From: an uncultured Agathobaculum sp.
GTDB lineage: Bacteria > Bacillota > Clostridia > Oscillospirales > Butyricicoccaceae
Direction of reading: 5' to 3'
DNA: 64,000 bases
Assembly (NCBI GenBank): GCA_934504345.1
Contig: CAKSVR010000008.1
Coordinates: forward strand, 3,395-67,394
The notes beneath the pieces are model-generated. The model was not told where the DNA came from, ran no database searches, and saw nothing but the letters and a program-made list of their open reading frames with translations. Positions 52,817-60,897 of this stretch are shown here, in pieces (position 1 is the first letter of the stretch; each line of letters starts with the position of its first letter). A program made the position numbers and the translations under genes.

Positions 52817-52897
52817 GTAGGGCGGGATGACCTCATCCCGCCGTTGTAACAGCGTGCTCCGGCTTAGGTGCGGCGGGGTGGGGGCACCCCGCCCTAC
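52817..52897. repeat. REP pair (BIME), family A
   Basis: GTAGGGCGGGATGACCTCAT-CCCGCCG and, inverted, CGGCGGGGTGGGGGCACCCC-GCCCTAC. Both hairpins keep perfect arms although their bases differ (GGATG/CATCC versus GGGTG/CACCC), which indicates selection on structure. Confidence 0.88.
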
Positions 52898-52910
52898 ATA
52901 AATATCGGTC

Positions 52911-53510
52911 TTAGAGGTGTATCTTCTGCATTGCCTGATGCAGCGCTCTTGTGACGAGCGGGCTGTCCTTTATCTCCGGGAACGGCACGGTGGGCTCGGG
53001 TGCGCCGTCATGCGGGCGCAGGCTCTTGCCCATCCACAGGACATCGCGCCACTGGCCGAATTTATACATACTCTCCTGATATGCGCCCGAGATAATGAAG
53101 CCCATCGCCTTATGGAACTTCATCGACCGCTCGTTCGGAGAGGTGATGCCAACATAGATATTATAGTATCCCTGCATTGCCAGCAGTTCAAACAGCGCGG
53201 CATAGATCGCGCCCGCGATGCCGTGGCGGTGCCAGTCCTGCGCGACATAGATGGACGTTTCCACCGACCACTGGTACGCTGCGCGGGTACGGTGCGGCGC
53301 GGCATAGCCATAGCCGACGACCTCGCCGTCGATGCGGCACACCAGCCACGGCAGCTTTTTCGTATAGGTGCTCCAGCGGCGCGTGAACTCCTCGAGCGAC
53401 GGCGCAGCGTATTCGCTCGATACGGTGGTCTGGGTGACATACGGCGCGTACAGCGCCAGCATTTCGGCAATATCTTCTTCCTCTGCGGGATGCAGAACTA
53501 CTTCCGGCAT
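52911..53510 (-). CDS. GNAT N-acetyltransferase, phosphinothricin acetyltransferase-like
   Basis: 199 residues. PEVVLHPAEEEDIAEMLALY and SIYVAQDWHRHGIAGAIYAA (acetyl-CoA pyrophosphate loop, HRHGIA), then YNIYVGITSPNERSMKFHKA and MGFIISGAYQESMYKFGQW, as in the Pat/Bar-like group that acetylates amino groups of amino-acid analogues such as methionine sulfoximine. SD GAGG. Single gene with its own promoter. Confidence 0.88.
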   Translation of the reverse strand: MPEVVLHPAEEEDIAEMLALYAPYVTQTTVSSEYAAPSLEEFTRRWSTYTKKLPWLVCRIDGEVVGYGYAAPHRTRAAYQWSVETSIYVAQDWHRHGIAGAIYAALFELLAMQGYYNIYVGITSPNERSMKFHKAMGFIISGAYQESMYKFGQWRDVLWMGKSLRPHDGAPEPTVPFPEIKDSPLVTRALHQAMQKIHL

Positions 53511-53544
53511 GATTTTTTCCTCGTTTCGACATGATCTTGTTATA

Positions 53545-53573
53545 AGTATACCGCATTCATTTTTTATGTTCAA
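53545..53573 (-). promoter_or_regulatory. Promoter of the GNAT gene
   Basis: Minus-strand TTGAAC, 17 bp, TATACT. Confidence 0.7.
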
Positions 53574-53667
53574 TAGGAGATTGTCAGAAAATCGCACATT
53601 TGTTCGCCTGAATTTTCAGCATATAATTCTTGCTGCCTCGTCATAAAATTCTTGTCGGTTCAGCCGA

Positions 53668-53696
53668 TTGCTTTTTCTTATTTTGGGGAGTATACT
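53668..53696 (+). promoter_or_regulatory. Promoter of the DUF4364-lrgAB unit
   Basis: TTGCTT, 17 bp, TATACT, about 60 bp before the first start codon. Confidence 0.7.
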
Positions 53697-53758
53697 AAGA
53701 AAAGCGCTGAAACAACGATGTTTCTCCCCGCCGGAGAAAGAAAAGGAGGCCTGTGTTT

Positions 53759-54313
53759 ATGGTACGCTTCGGTTTTATCCATACCAAAGAGGATATAAAG
53801 TTTCTGATCCTGTTCGCCATGGATCTGCTCCCCTTTCCTGTCAGCTTCAGCACCATTGTCGATCTGACGACATGGTGTGACGAGGGCTTCGGCTACTTCG
53901 AGCTGAGCGAGGCGTTCTGCGAGATGGTCCCTACCGGGCACATCGAGGAGATCCACGGCGAGGGCGAAACGCTGTACGCCATCACCGACAAGGGCCGCGA
54001 GGCGACCCGCATCTTCGAAAAGCAGCTTCCCTATCCGGTGCGCGAAGCCGCACAGCGCTCTGCGCTGCGCGTGGTGCGCCAGATACGCCGCGATGCGGGC
54101 ATCCATGTTACCGTCACCGAGCACGGCGAGAACGACCTCACCGTCCGCATGGAGATGGAGCAGGTGTTTGCCGTGGAGATGAACGTTGTCAGCCGCGGAC
54201 AGGCCGCCATGCTCGAGCACACCTTTAAGGCCAATGCCGAAGCGGTCTACCAGACATTGCTCACCGCAATGACACAAAACTACGAAAACGAGAAAGAGGC
54301 AACCAAACCTTGA
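53759..54313 (+). CDS. DUF4364 family protein, probable winged-helix protein
   Basis: 184 residues. The start region GFIHTKEDIKFLILFAMDLL and LYAITDKGREATRIFEKQLP resemble a winged-helix domain (helices, then the wing), followed by a beta-rich C-terminal half. The family is confined mainly to Clostridia and its role is unknown; regulation is a guess. ATG behind AAGGAGG; a GTG two codons earlier is too close to the SD. It overlaps the lrgA-like gene by four bases (TTGA), so it may control that pair. Confidence 0.85.
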   Translation: MVRFGFIHTKEDIKFLILFAMDLLPFPVSFSTIVDLTTWCDEGFGYFELSEAFCEMVPTGHIEEIHGEGETLYAITDKGREATRIFEKQLPYPVREAAQRSALRVVRQIRRDAGIHVTVTEHGENDLTVRMEMEQVFAVEMNVVSRGQAAMLEHTFKANAEAVYQTLLTAMTQNYENEKEATKP

Positions 54314-54687
54314 AACACATGAAGCAACTTGCAGTGCTGCTGGCCTGCTGTGTAGGCGGCACGCTGCTTTCCCTGTTACTGCGCGGCCTGCTGCCCGGCA
54401 ACGTGCTCGGACTCGCCCTGCTGTTCATCCTGCTGATCGTCGGCGCGGTGCGCCTGCACCACGTTGAGAGCACGGCGGATTTTCTTCTGCAAAACATGGC
54501 ATTCTTTTTTCTGCCCGCCATGCTCGGCGTGCTGGACATCTGGAACGACATCAAGAGCGAGATCCTGCCTGTGCTGGCCGTCCTGCTGCTGACCACGCTG
54601 TGTACCGCCGCCGCGACGGCGCTGACCGTACATATCGTGCTCCGCCTGCAGCACCGCGAAAGTGAGGAGGCGTTCGACCATGACTGA
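54310..54687 (+). CDS. lrgA: CidA/LrgA family membrane protein
   Basis: 125 residues with four membrane helices (about 6-24, 30-48, 60-80, 87-112). LPGNVLGLALLFILLIVGAV and STADFLLQNMAFFFLPAMLG are the holin-like CidA/LrgA pattern. In Staphylococcus such pairs affect murein hydrolase activity and pyruvate transport. TTG start, 10 nt behind GAGG, overlapping the previous stop codon. The LrgB partner follows with an 8-bp overlap. Confidence 0.9.
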   Translation: MKHMKQLAVLLACCVGGTLLSLLLRGLLPGNVLGLALLFILLIVGAVRLHHVESTADFLLQNMAFFFLPAMLGVLDIWNDIKSEILPVLAVLLLTTLCTAAATALTVHIVLRLQHRESEEAFDHD

Positions 54688-55372
54688 TCTGTTATCCTCT
54701 TCCCAGTTCTGGCTGCTCATTTCCATCGCATTCTATGCGCTCGGCGTGGAGATCCAGAAAAAGACCGGTTCGCCGCTGTGCAATCCGCTGCTCATCGCCT
54801 CGATTCTGGTCGGTGCGCTGCTCCTCCTCACCGGCACGAGCTACCAGACCTACGAGGAGTCCGGCAAACTCATTTCGTTCTTCCTCACACCGGCGACCGT
54901 CGCACTCGCCATCCCCATCTACCGCAAGCTGGATGTGCTGATGAAAAACCTGCTGCCCATCCTGCTCGGCGCGTTCGTCGGCTCGATGGTGTCCATCACC
55001 AGTGTTATCGTGTTCTGCCATCTGTTCGGCCTGAGTGAGAGCACCGCGCTTTCGCTCGTTCCGAAGTCGGTAACAACACCGATCGCCGTTGCGCTGTCCG
55101 AAATGCTCGGCGGCGTGACCTCGCTCACCGCTATCGCGGTCGTCATCACGGGTATCATCGGCGCGATCATCCTGCCGACCTTCCTCAAGTGCATCGGCGT
55201 GCGTAATCCGGTGCAGATGGGTCTGTCCATCGGCACGGCCGCCCATGCGGTCGGCACCTCGCGCGCCATCGAGCTCGGCGAAACCGAAGGCGCCATTTCC
55301 GGTCTGGCTATCGGCGTGGCCGGTCTGATGACGGCGCTGATCGTTTCCATCGGCTCGGCCATTCTCTTGTAA
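54680..55372 (+). CDS. lrgB: CidB/LrgB family membrane protein
   Basis: 230 residues, about seven helices. LVPKSVTTPIAVALSEMLGG and SIGTAAHAVGTSRAIELGE are near-invariant LrgB motifs; GSPLCNPLLIASILVGALLL is typical at the N terminus. ATG behind GAGGAGG within the end of the lrgA-like gene. Partner of LrgA in a membrane complex. Confidence 0.93.
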   Translation: MTDLLSSSQFWLLISIAFYALGVEIQKKTGSPLCNPLLIASILVGALLLLTGTSYQTYEESGKLISFFLTPATVALAIPIYRKLDVLMKNLLPILLGAFVGSMVSITSVIVFCHLFGLSESTALSLVPKSVTTPIAVALSEMLGGVTSLTAIAVVITGIIGAIILPTFLKCIGVRNPVQMGLSIGTAAHAVGTSRAIELGETEGAISGLAIGVAGLMTALIVSIGSAILL

Positions 55373-55488
55373 TTGAAAATTGAGAATGGAAAATGGAGAA
55401 TTGTGGAACCGCGCAAAGCGCGGAATTTAATAACGCGCCTTGCGCGATACATTCATTCTCCATTATCCATTTTCCATTCTCCATTCAC
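55373..55488. repeat. Family C short AT-rich tags in inverted arrangement
   Basis: ATTGAGAATGGAAAATGGAG and, about 60 bp on, its inverse forms ATTCTCCATTATCCATTTTC and CATTCTCCATTC enclose GCGCAAAGCGCG and GCGCCTTGCGCG hairpins. Similar tags occur near 4330, 41760, 59200 and 63850. Confidence 0.65.
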
Positions 55489-55537
55489 AAAACCACCTTT
55501 CCCCTGCATAAAATGCGGGAAGAAAGGTGGTTTTTTT
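55489..55537 (+). terminator. Terminator with the next gene's SD inside its stem
   Basis: Perfect 13-bp stem AAAACCACCTTTC/GAAAGGTGGTTTT, 20-nt loop with an inner CCTGCAT/ATGCGGG-like pairing, then TTTTTTT directly abutting the ATG. AAAGGTGG in the right arm is the only SD. Confidence 0.8.
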
Positions 55538-56812
55538 ATGGTCATCCATGTTGTTCGGCCGGGCGACTCACTCTACCGCATCGCCCAGATGCACAGCGTT
55601 CCCCTGCCGTTCCTCATCCAGCAGAACGAGCTCCGCGAGCCGTATCGGCTAACGCCCGGGCAGACCATCGTTGTGCCGCAGCCGGAAAAAACGTACATCG
55701 TCCGCCGCGGCGACACGCTCGGCAATATCGCCGCGCAGAACGGCACGACCGTGATGCACCTGTGGCAGAACAATCCGCAGCTCGGCGGCACCGACCGCAT
55801 CCAGCCCGGACAGATGCTGGTGCTGTCCTTCGGCGGCAGACTGGGCACGTTCGCGGTCAACGGCTACGCCTATCCCGGCATCGATCTGCGCGTTCTGCGC
55901 CGCACACTGCCCTATCTGACGTACTTATCCGTGTTTTCCGCCGGTTTTGATGATGCCGGGCGCATCCTGCCGTTCTCGGCCGAGCTGCTCGTACGCATGG
56001 CGCGGCAGTATCAGGCAAAGCCGCTCCTCGTGCTGACAACGCTCGGAGAGGACGGCCGGTTCTCCGGTGAACGGGCGCACCGGCTGCTGAACAATCCGAC
56101 CGCGCAGGCGGCGCTCATCGAAAATCTCGCGCAGGTGCTTGCCATGCAGGGCTTCGCGGGCGTGGACATTGATTTCGAGTACGTTCCGCCCGAGGATGCC
56201 GAGGCGTATGCCGCGTTTGTCCGCGCGGTGCGCGAACGCCTGTCGCCCGCCGGATACACGATTTTCGCCGCGCTCGCGCCCAAGACCTCCGCCGACCAGT
56301 CCGGCCTGCTGTACGAGGCGCACGATTACGCCGCGCTCGGCGCTGCGGCGGATAAGGCACTGCTGATGACCTATGAATGGGGCTATGCCCTGTCCGCGCC
56401 GATGGCTGTTGCGCCCATCAACAAGGTGGAGCAGGTCGTGCGGTTCGCCGTGTCGCAGATACCGCCCGAGAAGCTGTTCATGGGCATCCCGAACTACGGC
56501 TACGACTGGACCCTCCCCTATGTGCAGGGACAGTCGCGCGCCCGCAGCCTGGGCAATGTGCAGGCGGTCGAGCAGGCGATCCAGGTCGGCGCACCCATCC
56601 GCTATGACGACACTGCCCAGTCCCCGCACTATAACTACTGGCGCGACCGTGCCGAGCACGAGGTCTGGTTCGAGGATGCCCGTTCCATCCGCGCCAAGCT
56701 GGCGCTCGCCGGAGAATACCGGCTGACCGGTGTCAGCATTTGGAACATCATGCGGTATTTTCCGCAGCTGTGGCTCGTGCTGAACAATCTATACGACATC
56801 GAAAAGCTGTAA
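55538..56812 (+). CDS. LysM-GH18 protein, SleL/YaaH-like spore cortex-lytic enzyme
   Basis: 424 residues. Two N-terminal LysM repeats (IHVVRPGDSLYRIAQMHSVP; TYIVRRGDTLGNIAAQNGTT) for peptidoglycan binding and a GH18 TIM barrel. The catalytic motif is GVDIDFEYV (D-x-D-x-E), and MGIPNYGYDW and LTGVSIWNI are typical of YaaH/SleL, an N-acetylglucosaminidase acting on cortex fragments during germination. No signal peptide, as in SleL. The SD is embedded in the terminator before it. Likely sporulation controlled. Confidence 0.92.
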   Translation: MVIHVVRPGDSLYRIAQMHSVPLPFLIQQNELREPYRLTPGQTIVVPQPEKTYIVRRGDTLGNIAAQNGTTVMHLWQNNPQLGGTDRIQPGQMLVLSFGGRLGTFAVNGYAYPGIDLRVLRRTLPYLTYLSVFSAGFDDAGRILPFSAELLVRMARQYQAKPLLVLTTLGEDGRFSGERAHRLLNNPTAQAALIENLAQVLAMQGFAGVDIDFEYVPPEDAEAYAAFVRAVRERLSPAGYTIFAALAPKTSADQSGLLYEAHDYAALGAAADKALLMTYEWGYALSAPMAVAPINKVEQVVRFAVSQIPPEKLFMGIPNYGYDWTLPYVQGQSRARSLGNVQAVEQAIQVGAPIRYDDTAQSPHYNYWRDRAEHEVWFEDARSIRAKLALAGEYRLTGVSIWNIMRYFPQLWLVLNNLYDIEKL

Positions 56813-56820
56813 TCTCGCCC

Positions 56821-56856
56821 AAACCGACCGATATTTTCCTGTTTCGGTCGGTTTTT
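56821..56856 (+). terminator. Terminator of the LysM-GH18 gene
   Basis: AAACCGACCGA/TCGGTCGGTTT stem with T tract. Confidence 0.9.
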
Positions 56857-56889
56857 GCCGTGTATTGGCACTTCGACCGGGCATTTCCA

Positions 56890-56919
56890 TTGCGAAACGG
56901 TTACAAAATCCGCTATCAT
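56890..56919 (+). promoter_or_regulatory. Possible promoter of the CAP-domain gene
   Basis: TTGCGA, 18 bp, TATCAT, about 45 bp before the start codon; imperfect match. Confidence 0.4.
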
Positions 56920-56964
56920 ACGGTGCATGGGAGTTTCCCATAAAATCCAAGGAGGTACATACCC

Positions 56965-57495
56965 ATGAAGTTCAAGAAGATCATGCCGCTGGCACTGGCG
57001 CTTGCCATCGCATCCACCGTATCGGCGGGCGCGGCCAGACTGCCGCAGAGCGGCTTTTCGTTCGCGCTCCGTCCCGGCTATACGCAGACGGTCAGCCGTC
57101 CCTCGCAGAGCGCACAGCCGAACAGCAGCTACGCCGCACAGGTGGTTTCGCTCGTGAACGCCGAGCGTGCCAAGCAGGGTCTTTCCGCGCTGACCGTCAG
57201 CACCAAGGTGCAGCAGGCGGCGCAGACCCGCGCCGGTGAGCTGAAGAGCAGCTTTTCGCACACCCGCCCGAGCGGCGCCTCGTGCTTCACCGCGCTGACC
57301 GAGGCCGGTGTTTCCTACACCCGTGCCGGCGAGAACATCGCCTACGGCCAGAGCTCTCCGGCGGCAGTCGTGCAGACGTGGATGAACTCGTCCGGCCACC
57401 GCGCGAACATCCTCAGCCGCGACTTCACCACCATCGGTGTGGGCTACACGGTTGTAAACAGTACAGCGTACTGGTCGCAGTTCTTCACGGCATAA
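56965..57495 (+). CDS. Secreted CAP/SCP-domain protein (YkwD-like)
   Basis: 176 residues. Signal peptide (KFKKIMPLALALAIASTVSA, cleavage after about residue 24), a Ser/Pro-rich linker, then a bacterial CAP domain from about 55: VVSLVNAERAKQGLSALTVS, SHTRPSGASCFTAL, AGENIAYGQSSPAAVVQTWM, SSGHRANILSRDFTTIGVGY. Many spore formers make such proteins, some found in spore coats; the molecular function is unresolved. SD AAGGAGG. Monocistronic. Confidence 0.93.
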   Translation: MKFKKIMPLALALAIASTVSAGAARLPQSGFSFALRPGYTQTVSRPSQSAQPNSSYAAQVVSLVNAERAKQGLSALTVSTKVQQAAQTRAGELKSSFSHTRPSGASCFTALTEAGVSYTRAGENIAYGQSSPAAVVQTWMNSSGHRANILSRDFTTIGVGYTVVNSTAYWSQFFTA

Positions 57496-57498
57496 ACG

Positions 57499-57528
57499 CA
57501 AAAACAGACCGCATTTGCGGTCTGTTTT
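57499..57528. terminator. Bidirectional terminator between CAP and anti-sigma genes
   Basis: AAAAACAGACCGC-ATTT-GCGGTCTGTTTT serves both convergent transcripts (T tracts on both sides). Confidence 0.88.
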
Positions 57529-57547
57529 GCTCTATCCTGCCTGTTTA

Positions 57548-58567
57548 TCACGAGAGCAGATACACTTCCCCGTTGATGGTGACCGACTGCACATTATCCA
57601 GATCGAACGCGCGCGCCAGCACCGCAATCTCGGTGTCGATGCGGTCGCTGTCCTCGGTCGAATTGAAACCGTAAGTGTACAAAGTCCGGTCAATATCCGC
57701 GTTTTCGTCCAGAATGACGTACTCCGAGCCGTCCTTGAGCTGCACGCTGAGCGTATCGACCTCATCCACCGTGCAGTGCATATCCGCGTTGCGGATGCGA
57801 ATGCCAATCTGCGACAGCGTTACATCGCCGTTTTCGCTCGTCAGGTACGGCATCTGCTGAAATTCCGGCATATCGACCGCCAGAACCGATTTTGCGGTTG
57901 CCATACCGTCCGCGCGCACGGTCGTTCCGCCCGGGTCAAGTGCTTCCAAACGGAGCGGCTCACCTTTCTCATAATCGCTCGAAATCGCAAACGCGCCCTC
58001 GAAATAGTAGTCGTTGTCGGTCGAACGCGCAGTATCGAGGTAAAATTCACTGCCGCAGAAGCCGCTGTCGCCGTACATGACCTCGAAAGCAAGCTGTCCC
58101 TCCTCTGCATAGCACGAGGACAAGTTAGTCCATGTCATATCCGGCTTGTTCCGATAGCTGTCGAGCAGGTGCGCCAGCGTGAACGGCTGCACGCCGTCCT
58201 GCTGTTTGTTTTCAAGGTGCAGACTGATGACGCCCGTACCCGCACTCTCGTCAAACAGCACGGACTCCACCGACAGCCGGTAATGCTCGTTCTCGTCGGT
58301 CAGCTTGGCGTTGTCCGCCGTCTGTACATAGCCCTCCAAAACCGCATCGCCGCCGTGCGGGAACAGCAGCGGAAACCAGCTCTGCGCGTTGGCGGCAAAG
58401 GCCGTTCCGCCGATGCACAGCGCCGCTGCCAGTCCGGCGCACACGGCACGCCTGATGGAAAAGCGGCGCACCGGACGGTGCTCCCGCTCGGGCAGGCTGT
58501 CCAGCGCCGCGCGGACACTGCGGTCAAATTCGTCAGTCATTTTCGGAAAATCGTTATGGTTCATCAT
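57548..58567 (-). CDS. Anti-sigma factor-like membrane protein (DUF4179-type)
   Basis: 339 residues. The cytoplasmic N terminus (about 1-40) has the pattern DEFDRSVRAALDSLPEREHR, then one membrane helix (AVCAGLAAALCIGGTAFAA) and a large extracellular beta-rich domain. This is the layout of DUF4179 proteins encoded after ECF sigma factors. ATG overlaps the sigma-factor stop (ATGA). It probably holds the sigma factor until an envelope signal arrives. No known protease site recognised. Confidence 0.85.
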   Translation of the reverse strand: MMNHNDFPKMTDEFDRSVRAALDSLPEREHRPVRRFSIRRAVCAGLAAALCIGGTAFAANAQSWFPLLFPHGGDAVLEGYVQTADNAKLTDENEHYRLSVESVLFDESAGTGVISLHLENKQQDGVQPFTLAHLLDSYRNKPDMTWTNLSSCYAEEGQLAFEVMYGDSGFCGSEFYLDTARSTDNDYYFEGAFAISSDYEKGEPLRLEALDPGGTTVRADGMATAKSVLAVDMPEFQQMPYLTSENGDVTLSQIGIRIRNADMHCTVDEVDTLSVQLKDGSEYVILDENADIDRTLYTYGFNSTEDSDRIDTEIAVLARAFDLDNVQSVTINGEVYLLS

Positions 58568-59046
58568 GCAAAGCACGCTCCTTTCAAGTCCTTACGCAGC
58601 TGCTCCCGCGCATTGCGAAGCCGGGTCTTGACCGTGCCATCGGGCACGCCCAGCATCGCGGCGATCTCACGGATCTTGAAGCCCTCCAAGTAATACAGCA
58701 CCACGGGCAGCCGCAGTTTTTCATCCAGCGCGGCGATGGCGGCGTACAGGTCGCTGTGATCGTCTGCCGCAGATGCGGGTATCGCTTCGGCGGCGGCCTC
58801 GTCATACGGCGCGAGGCGCTGCTGCCGCCGTAAAATCGTTCTGCATTCGTTGATGAGAATGCGTACCAGCCACGTTTTGAAATACCGTGCACTATGCAGC
58901 GTATCCAGCCGCTCCCACGCCCGCAGAATGGCCTGCTGCGCCGCATCCGCGCAGTCATGCTCGCTGCGGAGCATGGTTTTCGCCACACGGTACAGGGTCG
59001 GCTCGGCGGCCAGCACCGCCGCCGTGAACTGCTCTCTATCCAGCAT
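58564..59046 (-). CDS. ECF-type RNA polymerase sigma factor
   Basis: 160 residues. Region 2 (PTLYRVAKTMLRSEHDCADA, QQAILRAWERLDTLHSARYF, KTWLVRILINECR) and region 4 (LDEKLRLPVVLYYLEGFKIR, IAAMLGVPDGTVKTRLRNAR) are complete. The start follows AAAGGAGAACACCCGTTT; a longer frame lacks an SD. It is transcribed with its likely anti-sigma gene. Target promoters are not evident in this window. Confidence 0.92.
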   Translation of the reverse strand: MLDREQFTAAVLAAEPTLYRVAKTMLRSEHDCADAAQQAILRAWERLDTLHSARYFKTWLVRILINECRTILRRQQRLAPYDEAAAEAIPASAADDHSDLYAAIAALDEKLRLPVVLYYLEGFKIREIAAMLGVPDGTVKTRLRNAREQLRKDLKGACFA

Positions 59047-59342
59047 AAACGGGTGTTCTCCTTTCCGAAAGCGTCCGGACTTGTTTGCTTTCATTGATTA
59101 GACGGTTCAGCATGAGGAATGGTTTTACTCCGCAAAAATTTTTTCGAATGTATCTATCATTATATAGATGTATGCTGCGGCGTGTATCTCGATTTTCCAT
59201 TCTCCATTCTGCATCCGATGGACAATTCTCTCCCGATATGGTATACTGTCCTTATCTGGTATAGTTAATCCTGCCGGAGAATAAGTTGCTTATCGATAAC
59301 TAATATCAAATAAAAAAGATTATTTATTTTTACAAAAACCTA

Positions 59343-59373
59343 TTGACATTTTGGCGCAACACAGTTATACTGT
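59343..59373 (+). promoter_or_regulatory. Promoter of rrf2-rubrerythrin with overlapping palindrome
   Basis: TTGACA, 17 bp, TATACT. ACAGT-TAT-ACTGT (59361-59373) is a perfect palindrome over the -10 box, well placed for repression by the Rrf2 protein encoded next. Confidence 0.8.
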
Positions 59374-59405
59374 AATTGTTCCAAGGAGAGAAAGGAAGGA
59401 ACGAT

Positions 59406-59816
59406 TTGAGAATCACACATGAAGCGGATTATGCAATTCGTGTGACCTATTGTTTGGCACTTGCAGGCGAAAAACAGTGCGCGAAAGATATTTCCGAGGC
59501 GACCGGCGTAACACTCCGGTTCGCGCTCAAGATCCTCCGCAAGCTGACCCAGTCCGGCATCACCAAGTCCTACAAGGGCGTGGCCGGCGGCTACGAGCTG
59601 AATCACTCCCCCTCGGAGATCAGCCTCGGCGCGATCATCGAATGTATCGACGGTCCGATCGCGATCAACCACTGCCTTGCAAATGAGTTCCAGTGCACAC
59701 ACATGGGCACCCAGAACGAATGTGATTTTCATCGCGTGTTCTCGGAGATCAACCGATCTTTGCGCGACCAGCTTTGTTCGATAACAATGGATCGTTTCCT
59801 GCCCCCTCAAAAATAA
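59406..59816 (+). CDS. Rrf2 family transcriptional regulator with Fe-S-type cysteines
   Basis: 136 residues. The winged helix begins RITHEADYAIRVTYCLALAG and contains CAKDISEATGVTLRFALKIL, then SGITKSYKGVAGGYEL. Three cysteines in NHCLANEFQC and NECDFH (IscR/NsrR-like spacing) suggest a 2Fe-2S or 4Fe-4S sensor cluster. TTG start, behind AAGGAAGG, matching the usual Rrf2 N terminus. First gene of a two-gene unit with rubrerythrin, so an oxidative-stress or redox sensor is likely. Confidence 0.92.
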   Translation: MRITHEADYAIRVTYCLALAGEKQCAKDISEATGVTLRFALKILRKLTQSGITKSYKGVAGGYELNHSPSEISLGAIIECIDGPIAINHCLANEFQCTHMGTQNECDFHRVFSEINRSLRDQLCSITMDRFLPPQK

Positions 59817-59846
59817 TTTTGATTAACGGTACAGGAGGAAAAAATC

Positions 59847-60392
59847 ATGAAAAAGTTTGTTTGTTCCGTATGTGGTTATGTATATGAAGGCGAAGCAGCT
59901 CCGGCAGAGTGCCCGATCTGCCACGCACCGGCTGAGAAGTTCAAGGAGCAGGCTGGCGAAAAGACCTGGGCTGCTGAGCACGTTGTAGGCGTTGCACAGG
60001 GCGCTCCGGAGGACATCATGGCTGACCTGCGTGCTAACTTCGAGGGCGAGTGCTCTGAGGTTGGTATGTATCTGGCAATGGCCCGCGTTGCACACCGCGA
60101 GGGCTATCCGGAAATCGGCCTGTACTGGGAGAAGGCTGCATTCGAGGAAGCTGAGCACGCTGCAAAGTTCGCAGAGCTGCTGGGTGAGGTCGTAACCGAC
60201 TCCACCGAGAAGAACCTGCAGATGCGCGTTGATGCTGAGAACGGCGCTACCGCCGGCAAGTTCGATCTGGCTAAGCGTGCCAAGGCGCTGAATCTCGATG
60301 CGATCCACGACACCGTACATGAGATGGCTCGCGACGAGGCTCGTCACGGCAAGGCTTTCGAGGGCCTGCTGAAGCGTTACTTCAACAAGTAA
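59847..60392 (+). CDS. Rubrerythrin with N-terminal rubredoxin domain (NADH peroxidase type)
   Basis: 181 residues. Rubredoxin-like CxxC pairs KFVCSVCGY and CPICHAPAEKF come first (residues 5-25), then the ferritin-like di-iron domain with EGECSEVGMYLAMARVAHRE, EKAAFEEAEHAAKF and HEMARDEARHGKAF. The reversed domain order is that of clostridial reverse rubrerythrins, which reduce hydrogen peroxide. Codon use is that of highly expressed genes, like gdhA. Perfect SD AGGAGG, followed by a strong terminator. Confidence 0.95.
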   Translation: MKKFVCSVCGYVYEGEAAPAECPICHAPAEKFKEQAGEKTWAAEHVVGVAQGAPEDIMADLRANFEGECSEVGMYLAMARVAHREGYPEIGLYWEKAAFEEAEHAAKFAELLGEVVTDSTEKNLQMRVDAENGATAGKFDLAKRAKALNLDAIHDTVHEMARDEARHGKAFEGLLKRYFNK

Positions 60393-60414
60393 GTTGAGCT
60401 GAAAACAGTATACC

Positions 60415-60450
60415 AAAAGCGCACAGATTTTTGAAATCTGTGCGCTTTTT
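60415..60450 (+). terminator. Terminator of the rrf2-rubrerythrin unit
   Basis: AAAAGCGCACAGATTT/AAATCTGTGCGCTTTT stem with TTG loop and T tract. Confidence 0.93.
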
Positions 60451-60857
60451 GCTGTTCTATCAAGTTAAAACACCGGGAGTTATCATGCAAATATTAAAAC
60501 GCCGTTTAATACACAATTCCCGCACTTTTAATGATATATATACTGTCAATACTTTTCGCAATACTTGTCACTTTTTCTCTGTATATGTTTTCAAGGCCGC
60601 CGCTTCCACCGCACCCAGCCCAGAATCCATATATCGAGAAAGCCGCAGAGCGTGATGCTGCGGCGTGATCGCGGCAGATTGCATGGGTTTTGTGGTTATT
60701 GCAGACGTAAAGCGTTACGTCCTCTGCACGCTCCACCCTAAGAAAATTCCTAACTACTAATTACGAATTCCTAATTAAAACAGCCAGCAAGGTCGCCGCG
60801 CCGGCCGCCAACTGCTATTCCGACTCTCTCAAGCCGCAGCAACCGCGAAACCGGCAC
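60451..60857. other. Gene-free interval with a small family B remnant
   Basis: No supported gene. AT-rich from 60470 to 60590, then CTGCGGCGTGATCGCGGCAG followed by ATTGCATGGGTTTTG (60657-60694), the inner module of repeat family B. A possible type C tag (AATTACGAATTCCTAATTA) follows. Confidence 0.5.
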
Positions 60858-60895
60858 AAAAAAGGCACTCTGATACTCTCAGGGTGCCTTTTTGT
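60858..60895 (-). terminator. Terminator of the pyrK-pyrD-fusion operon
   Basis: AAAAAGGCAC-CCTGA paired with TCAGA-GTGCCTTTTTT; T tract on the minus strand, directly after the last gene. Confidence 0.88.
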
Positions 60896-60897
60896 TA

